From NCBI GenBank assembly GCA_025057115.1, contig JANWWZ010000015.1:1-64000 (forward strand): a stretch of DNA of 64,000 bases. Reading direction: 5' to 3'. Shown one piece after another: positions 8,137 through 17,051 of this stretch; the first letter of the stretch is position 1; every line of letters begins with the position of its first letter. A program made the translations under genes and the position numbers. Source of the DNA: Bernardetiaceae bacterium. Its GTDB lineage: Bacteria; Bacteroidota; Bacteroidia; Cytophagales; Thermoflexibacteraceae. Below the pieces are notes generated by a model. That model ran no database searches. It was not told the DNA's origin and was given only the letters and a program-made list of their open reading frames with translations.

Positions 8137-9789
8137 ATGCAGAGGTCCCTTCTTGGCAAGTGGATAGTAGTACTATGGGGCTGCTTTTGCTGCTGCGCTA
8201 CTTATGGACAGCAAAGCAGCACGGCAGAGTTAGAAAAAAAGTACAAAACAGCCATTAGTAAAAAAAATTTCAAGCAGGCTGCTGAAATAGCTCTTGAACT
8301 AGGTAATCGGTATGAGTCCCAGCGACAATTTGCCCAAGCTATCGATGCCTTTACCAATGCAATTGCTGCTGCTCGAAAAATAGACAACACTGCTTTGCTA
8401 GCCCGAAGTTACGAAGAATTAGGCTCAGCATACGCTTTGTCATCGCGGCGTGAGGTAGTGCGCACCATCAATAACCTACAACAAGCATTCGAGTATTACC
8501 AATTACTCAACAATACGGAAGGCGAACGAGGCGCGGCTCGTGTCCGCTTCAAACAAGGACTGGCTTATTACGATGCAGGAAAGTTTCGCGAAGCCCAAGT
8601 AAGATTACAAGAAGCCCTTGAACTAGCTTCTGAAATAGGCTACAACGACATTCAAGCTCAATCGCGTACCTACTTAAACCGCCTCCAATCCTCTTTAGAG
8701 CCTCCTACAGCTTCAAGGACCTCCCCCGCTACTGTTTCGGCAGTTGCCACAGAAGCAGCAGCGGTAACGGAAGAAGCTCGAAAGTTAGAAGCCGAGATTG
8801 CAGATCTGCAAAACCGATTGCGAGACAGCATTCGCTTACAGGAAGCGGAGAAACAAAAACTTCGCATGTCGCTGCTGATCAAAGAGCGCGAACAAGCAAG
8901 AATTCAGCAAGATTTAGCCCGGACAGAGGCTTCCCTGCAACAAGCCAAAGAAATTTTGCGCCTCAAAGAAGAAACCATCGCTGCCCAGCAAAAAACTACT
9001 CAGGCAATTTTAGCAGCGGCTGCTGCACTGTCTTTGCTGCTAATTGCTGCTTTGTTTTTCATGATCCGCATCAGGCAAGCCAACCGCAAGCTCAAGGCGC
9101 AAAAGTTGCAAATAGAAGCACAAGCAAAAGAGCTCCAAGCCGAAAAAGCCAAATCTGAAGCCTTGTTGCTCAACATCTTACCCCGTGAAATTGCAGAAGA
9201 GCTCAAAGAAAAGAAACAAGCCACGCCGCGCTACTATAAAATGGTAACTGTTCTGTTTTGCGATTTCAAGGGGTTTACTGAGTACACTGAAAGGCATAGC
9301 GCTGCTGAAGTAGTCAAAGAACTCAACGAGTGCTTTTCTGCTTTTGACGATATTTGTACGCGCTATAACTTGGAAAAAATCAAAACTATTGGCGATGCCT
9401 ATATGTGTGCAGGCGGAATTCCTCAACCTAACACTACCAATGCTGCCGATGCAGTGCTAGCAGGCTTGGCTATGCAAGAGTTCATGCAAAAACGCAACTA
9501 TCAAAAGCGCCTCAAAGGCGAGCCTTATTTAGAGCTCCGCGTAGGCATCCACACAGGTCCAGTACTAGCAGGGGTAGTAGGTAAAAAGAAATTCGCCTAT
9601 GACATTTGGGGCAATACGGTCAATATCGCTGCTCGGATGGAATCCACTTGCGAGCCTGGAAAAATAAATATTTCTGAAGCTACGTATATGCACATTAAAG
9701 ATAGATTTTACTGCCGCTATCGCGGCGAAATCGAAGCCAAAGGTATTGGTAAAATGGATATGTACTTTGTAGAGGAGGTAGTCGGATGA
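8137..9789 (+). CDS. Membrane class III adenylate cyclase with TPR-like periplasmic domain
   Basis: A 550-residue protein: signal peptide (1-24), a periplasmic TPR-like helical region (about 30-185), a coiled coil (210-290), one membrane segment (about 288-311), a second coiled coil with the LLLNILP motif (343-349) that often precedes bacterial cyclase domains, and a class III nucleotide cyclase domain (365-550). Metal-binding Asp376 (VLFCDFKGFT) and Asp420 (TIGDAYM) are present. Lys416 and Asp489 (FAYDIWGN) match the adenine-specifying pair, and Asn496 and Arg500 the transition-state residues, so ATP is the predicted substrate and cAMP the product. The layout suggests a receptor coupling an envelope signal to cAMP. 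The stop overlaps the start of the next gene as ATGA. The signal sensed is unknown. Confidence 0.9.
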   Translation: MQRSLLGKWIVVLWGCFCCCATYGQQSSTAELEKKYKTAISKKNFKQAAEIALELGNRYESQRQFAQAIDAFTNAIAAARKIDNTALLARSYEELGSAYALSSRREVVRTINNLQQAFEYYQLLNNTEGERGAARVRFKQGLAYYDAGKFREAQVRLQEALELASEIGYNDIQAQSRTYLNRLQSSLEPPTASRTSPATVSAVATEAAAVTEEARKLEAEIADLQNRLRDSIRLQEAEKQKLRMSLLIKEREQARIQQDLARTEASLQQAKEILRLKEETIAAQQKTTQAILAAAAALSLLLIAALFFMIRIRQANRKLKAQKLQIEAQAKELQAEKAKSEALLLNILPREIAEELKEKKQATPRYYKMVTVLFCDFKGFTEYTERHSAAEVVKELNECFSAFDDICTRYNLEKIKTIGDAYMCAGGIPQPNTTNAADAVLAGLAMQEFMQKRNYQKRLKGEPYLELRVGIHTGPVLAGVVGKKKFAYDIWGNTVNIAARMESTCEPGKINISEATYMHIKDRFYCRYRGEIEAKGIGKMDMYFVEEVVG

Positions 9790-11225
9790 GCCATATTATT
9801 TTAAAAACGCTTCTACCTGGTTTGCACTGGGTAGAAATTCCAGCTATAGGGTTGCGCATGCAATGCGGCTGCCCACCCGATGCCAACAAATACCTTCGCG
9901 TAGCAGGGTTCATTTCCCAAGATCTACATGGAGAAACAGGACCTAATGCCATCCTGCTTGCTGACCGCATCCAAGCACCTTGCCCCCAAAAAAATTGGGT
10001 GCTGCCCAATGCGGCAGAATTTCCCTTGATGCATATTTTTTACTTGCAAGGTTGGCAAATTCCTGGACATCCCAACAATGATGGACGCAAACCGCTACTG
10101 ATTGGACAACCCGATGAAATAGAACGCCAACTCCAATACCTCTACTATGGAAACTATGGTTTAGATTCCATAGAAGCAATGCAAGCCGCTGGCATGAGTT
10201 ACAATGAGGCTACTGCCTTCTGGTATGCCAAACAGCATTTCGCCTTTGGAAAAATATGCCCTATGCACGAATGGGTACGCACTATCCCCTTACCTGACTA
10301 CCAACCTGTAGCTATTGCAGAAAACTGCTACTTACAGCGAATTGCTCCTAATCATTTTGCTCTTTCTTACCAAGAAGAGAGAATAGAAATTCAATTGGCT
10401 ATTGAGGTGTTTCCTTCGGCGTATTCCTTGCCTCCTGTAACACTTCCCGACTCTTCACAAAATTGCATTTTGCTTCACATAGGCGAAGGCGATGGCTGGG
10501 ATCACACCCGTCCCTGTATGGCTTCAGCATTGCTCTTTGGCAATCAATATTATTTAATCGATGCCGGACCTAATGTATGGCAAAATTGGGAACGCACAGG
10601 CAAAACTATCCACGATGTGGCAGGAGTCATTCTCACCCATGCTCACGACGACCACGCCATCGGTTTAATACAAGCCCTTGCCTATGGCGTACAGTTAACA
10701 GTGTACTGTAGCAATTTCGTAGAAGCTCATTTTCGGCAAAAGATGAGCATGCTTTTAGGAGTTACTTTTGCAGAGCTAGATCAATTTTTCAATTTTCAGC
10801 GCCTTCAAATGCACACCTGGAATACTATTGCATCTCATCATGGAGCCCTTCTAGAGGCAATGCCTTGCCATTCCCTTCATCCTATTGAAACCCATATTTA
10901 CTACTTCCGCCACACCGATGCAGCTGGCAGAGAAAAAACATATGGGCATTTAACCGATATTCTTTCTGAAAAAGTAATGCGGCAAATGGAACAGCATTGC
11001 CCTAGCGAGCATCGTTGGTTATTTGATTTTGTGAGAAAGCAATATTATTTACTTGCTGATGTAAAAAAAATAGACATTGGCGGTGGCGCTTCGCATGGCA
11101 TGGCAGAAGATTTTGCCCACGACCCCACCCCTGTAAAAATTTGGGGACACTTGCACCGCCCTCTAACAGGTCGAGAGTTGGAAATAGGGCAAGCCCGCCA
11201 CTTTGGCATGTGGGATGTATTATGA
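9786..11225 (+). CDS. MBL-fold metallohydrolase coupled to the adenylate cyclase
   Basis: A 479-residue protein with no signal peptide. The N-terminal about 220 residues match no domain I can name. The C-terminal half is a metallo-beta-lactamase fold: LIDAGPN at about 257-263, the metal motif THAHDDH at 284-290, and downstream His in GASHGMAEDF and WGHLHRP that may complete the site. The start overlaps the cyclase stop by four bases, so the two proteins are made together. Family enzymes hydrolyse many ester and phosphodiester bonds; a role in breaking down or responding to cAMP is an inference from context only. The sequence is not the classical class II cAMP phosphodiesterase motif (HxHLDH). 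No terminator is evident in the 131-base gap that follows. Confidence 0.7.
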   Translation: MSHIILKTLLPGLHWVEIPAIGLRMQCGCPPDANKYLRVAGFISQDLHGETGPNAILLADRIQAPCPQKNWVLPNAAEFPLMHIFYLQGWQIPGHPNNDGRKPLLIGQPDEIERQLQYLYYGNYGLDSIEAMQAAGMSYNEATAFWYAKQHFAFGKICPMHEWVRTIPLPDYQPVAIAENCYLQRIAPNHFALSYQEERIEIQLAIEVFPSAYSLPPVTLPDSSQNCILLHIGEGDGWDHTRPCMASALLFGNQYYLIDAGPNVWQNWERTGKTIHDVAGVILTHAHDDHAIGLIQALAYGVQLTVYCSNFVEAHFRQKMSMLLGVTFAELDQFFNFQRLQMHTWNTIASHHGALLEAMPCHSLHPIETHIYYFRHTDAAGREKTYGHLTDILSEKVMRQMEQHCPSEHRWLFDFVRKQYYLLADVKKIDIGGGASHGMAEDFAHDPTPVKIWGHLHRPLTGRELEIGQARHFGMWDVL

Positions 11226-11356
11226 ACTTCCCCCTCTCTAAACTCAGCAAAACACCAATAGCGTAGCTTTTTTCACCGAAGCGAAACTTGCGCATCCAGA
11301 GCTGCTAGTATTTTGAGCAAAATTCCCTACTTTATAGCAGTTCAATTCTCAATCCT

Positions 11357-14300
11357 ATGCAGAAATGGTTGATATGGGCAGCAGTTCTACTGACTGCTTG
11401 CAACCGCTATCAAAAGCAATTTACCCTCCTTCCTGTTGAAGAAACCAGCATAACCTTTTCCAACCGCATCACTGAGTCAGATACGATGAACATTCTGGAT
11501 TTTGAGTACATCTACAATGGCGGAGGAGTGGCTATCGCCGACTTCAACAACGATGGCTTGCAAGATGTCTATTTTACTGGTAACATGGTAGCTAATAAAC
11601 TTTACCTTAACAAAGGAAACTTTCAATTTGACGATGTTACTGACAAAGCAGGAGTAGCAGCCGCTGACCGTTGGTGTTCTGGCGTGGCAGTAGTGGATAT
11701 TAACACCGACGGTTGGAACGACCTTTACGTATGCGCTACCGTCCATCCTCATCCAGCAAAGCGCGCTAATTTGCTGTTTGTTAATCAAGGGGTGCGCAAT
11801 GGCGTACCTATTTTTAAAGAAATGGCTCAAGCGTACGGCATTGCAGACACTACTCATACTACTAACGCTGCTTTCTTTGACTATGACAACGACGGCGACC
11901 TAGACCTATTTTTGCTAGTCAATGAAATGTCACAAACCACTTATCCCAATAAGTACCGCAAAAAAGTAACAGATGGTAGCGCAGTTACTACTGACCGACT
12001 CTATCGCAACGACTACGACAGCCTTCTAGGACATGCTCGTTTTACAAACGTTTCAAAACAAGCAGGGATTGTGCTAGAAGGATTTGGGTTAGGAGTAAAT
12101 ATTTGCGACATCAACCGCGATGGATGGAAGGATATTTACATTACTAATGATTATTTAACCAACGATGTCTTTTATATTAACAACCGAGACGGCACCTTTA
12201 CCGACCATGCTGCTAGCATGTTCATGCATACCTGTCACTCGGCAATGGGAAACGACGTGGCAGATATCAATAATGATGGATTAGCAGACATTATTGCCCT
12301 TGATATGTTGCCAGAGGACAACCGCCGCAAAAAACAGATGCTCGCTCCCGCTAATTACTTCCATTATATCAACAATGCCTTGTACGGCTATCAGCACCAA
12401 TATGTGCGCAATACCCTGCAAATCAATCAAGGCACTCCTCCAGGAACCTCTCTACCCGTTTTTTCAGATATTGCCATGCTAGCAGGCATTGCAGAAACCG
12501 ACTGGAGCTGGGCACCTCTGGTGGCTGATTTTGATAGCGACGGTCTGCGGGATATCATCGTTACCAATGGCTTTCCCAAAGACATTACCGACCGCGACTT
12601 TGCCTCCTACCGCGCTGCAATGGCTATGTTTGCTCCTAAGTATATTTTACTTGACCAAATTCCACGCATTAAGTTAAAAAATTACGCCTTTAAAAACAAA
12701 GGAAACGGACTTTTTGAAAAAGTAACCGACCAATGGGGTATTACTCAGCCCAGTTTTTCCAATGGTGCCGCCTTCGCAGATTTAGATAATGACGGTGATT
12801 TAGACTATGTGGTCAATAATATTGACGACTCGGCTCATGTTTATAGAAATAATCTCATCGAACAACGCCTTCCTAATCGGAATTACTTGCGCATTAAGTT
12901 TCGGGGCAGCCCCCTTAATCCCATGGGCTTGGGAGCTATTGTAGAAATATATTACGGAGCCCAACAGCAATTTTACGAACACACAATTTACCGCGGTTAT
13001 CTCTCCAGCATGGAAAATGCCGCCCACTTTGGCTTGGGAGCTAGCCAGCAAATAGATTCCTTAAAAATCACTTGGCAGGATGGCAAAGCACAAATCTTGA
13101 AAAATATCCCTGTTAATCAAGTCATTACTCTTGAGTGGAAAAACGCTACGCCAGCCCCTCTCACTAAAAAAGAAACTTCCCCTCCCCTTTTTAATCCCGT
13201 CCAAGCAATTGACTACCGCCATGACGAACTAGATTACATCGACTTTAATGTGCAAAAACTACTGCCTCACAAACTTTCCCAATACGGTCCAGCTCTAGGG
13301 GTAACTGATGCTAATGGGGATGGATTAGAAGATCTTTTCATTGCTGGCAGCTACCAACGCAAAGGACGATTTTTTTTGCAACAATCCGATGGCACTTTCG
13401 TAATGCAAGACCTAATTGCAGATGCCGATAGTGTTGAAAAAATTTACGAAGATATGGGCGTGTTATTTTTTGATGCTGATGGGGATGGAGATGAAGACCT
13501 CTATATCGCCAGCGGCGGAAATGAGCAACCCCAGAGCGTAAATGCTTACCGCGACCGATTTTATCTCCATCAACAAGGCAAGTTTATACCGCAGCCTACG
13601 GCAATTCCTTCTTTAACCGCAAGTGCTTCTTGCGTTAAAGCAGCTGATTTTGACGGCGATGGCGATTTGGATTTATTCGTTGGAGGCAGGCATACTCCCC
13701 ATCGCTATCCACAGCCAGCAAGTAGTTTCTTGCTTCGCAATGATACTCCTGCTGGGGGTCCAGTGCAATTTAACGACGTTACTCAACAGCTTGCTCCTGC
13801 TTTAGAAAACATCGGCATGATTTGCGATGCCCTCTGGACGGATTTTGACAACGACAATGACCCGGACCTCTTGCTTGCAGGCGAGTGGATGCCTTTAATC
13901 TTGCTACAAAATCATCAAGGAAGATTGACTCCATTGAGCCACACAGGGCTAGAGCGCTTTACAGGTTGGTGGAATAGCCTTACAGGAGCAGATTTCGACA
14001 ACGATGGCGATATTGACTATCTTGCAGGTAATTTCGGACTGAATAACCTCTTTCGCGCTACTGAACAACACCCAGCGCGCATATATGCAGCCGACTTCAA
14101 TAACGACGGAAACTACGATGCTATTCCTACAGCTTATTTTCTCGATGACGCTGGTCAGCTGCGCGAATTCCCTTTTTTTGGAAGGGATGATATGATCAAA
14201 CAAATGCTTTTTATCAAGGCTAAGTTTACCAGCTATAAAGCCTTTGCCGGAGCCGATATTGTACAAACATTAGGAGCGGATACGCTCAAGAAAGCCAGCA

Positions 14301-14872
14301 GGTGGGAAGCCAATTTTCTCGCTTCGGCATACGTGCAAAACAAAGGCAATGGCAAGTTTGAAGTGCATCCCCTCCCTTTGCAAGCTCAGTATAGTCCTGT
14401 TTTTGGCATGTTAGCTGATGACTTCGATGGCGATGGCAATGCCGATGCACTTTTAGTAGGCAACGACTACGGCACCGAGGTTATGAACGGAAGGCAAGAC
14501 GCCCTCTACGGTTTAATGCTCAAAGGCGATGGCAAAGGCAACTTTACTCCTTTGTCTATTAGCCAAAGTGGTTGGTTTGTGCCAGAGGATGGCAAAGCCC
14601 TGATACGAGTGGCTAGCGCGGATGGACAGCCTTTGTTTGTGGCAAGCCGCAACCAACATAACCTCCTTTCTTTCCGCAGTCGGTTGGTTTACAGAAAGAT
14701 AACTCCACCTACTGGCGCGACGGCAGCTCTGCTCACGCTCTCCAATGGAAAAGTGCAGCGCCGCGAAATCTACTATGGCAGCTCGTTCCTCTCTCAAAAT
14801 AGCCGCTATCTTTGGCTTACCGAAGCAATCAAAAAAGTAGAGTTTATTACCTATAAACGCCATCAACCATGA
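11357..14872 (+). CDS. FG-GAP/VCBS repeat lipoprotein, CRTAC1 family with ASPIC/UnbV domain
   Basis: An 1171-residue lipoprotein: signal peptide with lipobox ending at Cys15 (VLLTAC). Many integrin-alpha-like FG-GAP/VCBS blades carry calcium-binding loops such as DFNNDGLQD, DYDNDGDLDLF, DFDGDGDLDLF and DFDNDGDID, on both sides of an ASPIC/UnbV domain (about residues 505-600, RNYLRIKF to VITLEW). The two sets suggest two beta-propellers anchored at the cell envelope and stabilised by calcium. The stop overlaps the start of the following haloperoxidase-like gene as ATGA. CRTAC1-like proteins next to vanadium-dependent haloperoxidase homologues are, to my knowledge, a recurring pair in Bacteroidota. 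Function unknown; adhesion or protein interaction at the surface is the general expectation. Confidence 0.85.
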   Translation: MQKWLIWAAVLLTACNRYQKQFTLLPVEETSITFSNRITESDTMNILDFEYIYNGGGVAIADFNNDGLQDVYFTGNMVANKLYLNKGNFQFDDVTDKAGVAAADRWCSGVAVVDINTDGWNDLYVCATVHPHPAKRANLLFVNQGVRNGVPIFKEMAQAYGIADTTHTTNAAFFDYDNDGDLDLFLLVNEMSQTTYPNKYRKKVTDGSAVTTDRLYRNDYDSLLGHARFTNVSKQAGIVLEGFGLGVNICDINRDGWKDIYITNDYLTNDVFYINNRDGTFTDHAASMFMHTCHSAMGNDVADINNDGLADIIALDMLPEDNRRKKQMLAPANYFHYINNALYGYQHQYVRNTLQINQGTPPGTSLPVFSDIAMLAGIAETDWSWAPLVADFDSDGLRDIIVTNGFPKDITDRDFASYRAAMAMFAPKYILLDQIPRIKLKNYAFKNKGNGLFEKVTDQWGITQPSFSNGAAFADLDNDGDLDYVVNNIDDSAHVYRNNLIEQRLPNRNYLRIKFRGSPLNPMGLGAIVEIYYGAQQQFYEHTIYRGYLSSMENAAHFGLGASQQIDSLKITWQDGKAQILKNIPVNQVITLEWKNATPAPLTKKETSPPLFNPVQAIDYRHDELDYIDFNVQKLLPHKLSQYGPALGVTDANGDGLEDLFIAGSYQRKGRFFLQQSDGTFVMQDLIADADSVEKIYEDMGVLFFDADGDGDEDLYIASGGNEQPQSVNAYRDRFYLHQQGKFIPQPTAIPSLTASASCVKAADFDGDGDLDLFVGGRHTPHRYPQPASSFLLRNDTPAGGPVQFNDVTQQLAPALENIGMICDALWTDFDNDNDPDLLLAGEWMPLILLQNHQGRLTPLSHTGLERFTGWWNSLTGADFDNDGDIDYLAGNFGLNNLFRATEQHPARIYAADFNNDGNYDAIPTAYFLDDAGQLREFPFFGRDDMIKQMLFIKAKFTSYKAFAGADIVQTLGADTLKKASRWEANFLASAYVQNKGNGKFEVHPLPLQAQYSPVFGMLADDFDGDGNADALLVGNDYGTEVMNGRQDALYGLMLKGDGKGNFTPLSISQSGWFVPEDGKALIRVASADGQPLFVASRNQHNLLSFRSRLVYRKITPPTGATAALLTLSNGKVQRREIYYGSSFLSQNSRYLWLTEAIKKVEFITYKRHQP

Positions 14873-16227
14873 AAATTAGCCATCCTTTTCCAGTAGTATT
14901 GATTATCAGCGCGCTGGCGGGGACTCTTTCCTGCCAACAGCAAAACACCGCTACCAAGCAGTTGAAAATTTCTCCCAATTCACCTGATTTGATCCACGGT
15001 GCTTTGCAAGAAATAACCGATGTGGTGGTATATGACATTTTTTCCCCTCCTGTAGCTAGTAGAATTTATGCCTATGTAGCTTTGGCAGGGTATGAAGCAG
15101 CTCGCTGGCAAGATACGGCTAGGTACCCTTCTATTACGGCGCGTCTGCGCGGTTTTGATCCCATGCCTATGCCCAAGGAGCCCATCAATCAAGTGGCAGC
15201 ATTGGCAGCCGTAAAAGCCATGTTCACAGTAGCCCGAAGAGTAACCTTTTCCCATGATTCCCTTAATGCATATGAAAATAAAGTACTGGCAGGAGTGCGA
15301 GCCAGCGGCATTGCAGAAGAACTTTTACAACAAGCCATTACCTTCGGCGAGTCTGTTGGTAAAACCATCCTCAAACGCGCTGACAAAGACCAGTACAGGG
15401 AAACGCGTGGCTATCCTCGTTATACAGTAACAAAGCGCGAAGAGGTATGGAACCCTACTCCCCCTGACTACACCGATGCTATGGAACCTTATTGGCGCTA
15501 CATTCATACCCTGGCTTTGGATTCTGCTAACCAGTTTAAGCCTCCTCGTCCCATCCCTTATTCAAACAAAAAAGAGAGTCCTTACTTTAAAGAAGTCTTG
15601 GACATCTACCAAACTTCTCAACAGCTTACCCAAGAGCAAAAAGAAATAGCCTACTTTTGGGATGACAATCCTTTTGTCTCTCATCACAAGGGACATGCAG
15701 TATTCAATTCCAAAAAACTCACTCCTGGGGGGCATTGGATGATGATAGCTTCCCAGATTGCTCGCAATACGGGCGCCGATGCTGCGCGCACTGCTTATAC
15801 ACTTGCAGCAGTTTCTGTAGCACTTTTTGATGGTTTTATTGCTTGCTGGGAGGAGAAGTATTCCAGCAACATGCCTCGTCCTATTTCAGTAATTAATCGC
15901 TATTTGCAGGAAAATTGGGAGCCATTTTTGCAAACACCTCCTTTTCCAGAGTACACCAGCGGACATAGCGTAATTTCCAACGCAGCTGCCGAGGTGATGA
16001 CCGCCCTCTACGGCGATAATTTTGCCTACAACGACAGCACTGAACTGCCCTATGGTCGCAAAGTGAGAAGTTTCAAGTCTTTTCGGCAAGCAGCCTCTGA
16101 GTGTTCTATTAGCCGTTTATACGGCGGTATTCACTACCGCACTACTCTTAGCATTAGCGCTGAACAGGGCAAACAAATTGGCAAGTACGTACTAACCAAA
16201 GTGTATTTTGGGCAACAAAATCATTAA
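14869..16227 (+). CDS. Vanadium-dependent haloperoxidase / PAP2-type lipoprotein
   Basis: A 452-residue lipoprotein with lipobox Cys22 (GTLSC). The oxyanion-binding residues of the vanadium haloperoxidase and PAP2 acid phosphatase superfamily appear in order: KYSSNMPRP at about residues 329-337 (Lys and Arg), EYTSGHS near 362-368 (Ser-Gly-His), and SRLYGGIHYR near 414-423 (Arg and the apical His). The enzyme could oxidise halides with peroxide or act as a phosphatase; sequence alone does not decide. It is translationally coupled to the CRTAC1-like gene, so the two probably work together at the outer membrane. No metal or halide specificity is claimed. Confidence 0.8.
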   Translation: MKISHPFPVVLIISALAGTLSCQQQNTATKQLKISPNSPDLIHGALQEITDVVVYDIFSPPVASRIYAYVALAGYEAARWQDTARYPSITARLRGFDPMPMPKEPINQVAALAAVKAMFTVARRVTFSHDSLNAYENKVLAGVRASGIAEELLQQAITFGESVGKTILKRADKDQYRETRGYPRYTVTKREEVWNPTPPDYTDAMEPYWRYIHTLALDSANQFKPPRPIPYSNKKESPYFKEVLDIYQTSQQLTQEQKEIAYFWDDNPFVSHHKGHAVFNSKKLTPGGHWMMIASQIARNTGADAARTAYTLAAVSVALFDGFIACWEEKYSSNMPRPISVINRYLQENWEPFLQTPPFPEYTSGHSVISNAAAEVMTALYGDNFAYNDSTELPYGRKVRSFKSFRQAASECSISRLYGGIHYRTTLSISAEQGKQIGKYVLTKVYFGQQNH

Positions 16228-16476
16228 GGGTAGGAGAGTAATTTCTCGCTTGATAGAGGTGTCTTATCACATTAAGGATAGCTGATTTTTTTCCTTGCGT
16301 GGAAAGAAAATCAAGTAACTAACAGGGACAGTGACAGGTTAGGAAGGGGAACCAAGCTCCGAGTGGCATTTTCTTAAGAATTTTGAAAGAAGTGGTCGTC
16401 TAACCCGCCATTGCATTTGCCAAATTTGCCTTCATTAGTGAATCTGGCAAGACATGACCTTAAAAAAAATAAGCAA
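16228..16476. other. Non-coding gap with an imperfect hairpin and a sequence shared with 24150-24240
   Basis: No gene is seen. An imperfect hairpin (GATTTTTTTCC / GGAAAGAAAATC, about 16283-16312) follows the haloperoxidase stop. At about 16350-16460 there is GGGGAACCAAGCTCCG and, later, GAATCTGGCAAGACATGACCTTAAAAA; a similar pair occurs in the decayed transposase region near 24150-24240, so this may be a trace of the same mobile element. Confidence 0.35.
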
Positions 16477-16911
16477 CTACTGAAGCTCGTTAGGGGTTTG
16501 CTGCAAGGCTTCCTCCATAGTGTCGCAATAGCGAATGTCGTAATCCTCAAAGCGAAATTCGGGATGTTCTTTCAAAATATTCTTGCGACCTATTTCAACT
16601 GCCTTGCGAAAAAAGGCATCTTGTGGCAATAGTTTTCTATAGGTCTGTAATCCATATTGCTTCATTTCCCTTTTCCATTCCACGTGATACCACACCATCG
16701 AGGCTTGGTGAAACACCTTGAGATTGCGCTTGTCCAAAATCATTTTGTGAATTTTGAACGGGTGGGCTTTGATGTAATTACCTATGCAGCTGAGCGTTTC
16801 CCGAAATTCTTTTGCTGGCACATAATCCATTTTGAGGATACAGACGACTGTGCCTGATTCTTCCAATACTTCTACTTGGGCATATTTGGTATCTAAAAGT
16901 CGAGTAGCCAT
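16477..16911 (-). CDS. Conserved hypothetical protein, possibly SpoIIAA/STAS-like
   Basis: A 144-residue soluble protein with no signal peptide or membrane segment. The pattern is an N-terminal strand pair (VEVLEESGTVVCILKMDYV), a helix, a strand ending in a DKR turn (KMILDKRNLKVF), and a helix-rich second half. This resembles the alpha/beta order of SpoIIAA-like or STAS-like domains common in Cytophagales, but the match is by eye and weak. It is transcribed in the same direction as the MscS gene upstream, separated by 140 bases with no clear hairpin. No function is assigned. Confidence 0.55.
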   Translation of the reverse strand: MATRLLDTKYAQVEVLEESGTVVCILKMDYVPAKEFRETLSCIGNYIKAHPFKIHKMILDKRNLKVFHQASMVWYHVEWKREMKQYGLQTYRKLLPQDAFFRKAVEIGRKNILKEHPEFRFEDYDIRYCDTMEEALQQTPNELQ

Positions 16912-17051
16912 CTAAAAAATGAGCTTTTTACAGAGACAAATATACCAAAAATGCGCGAGATGATCAGGAACGTCTACATTTTGCCGCAATAGGTAATTTG
17001 ATTGGAAGCGGCTAAAATTCAAGCTAACGTTAAAAGCAAAACGGTTTTTGA

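Noticed and set aside
8046-8159. MutS2 start at 8159
   Set aside because: It would overlap the divergent cyclase gene and adds residues absent from the family; the ATG at 8045 gives the usual N-terminus.
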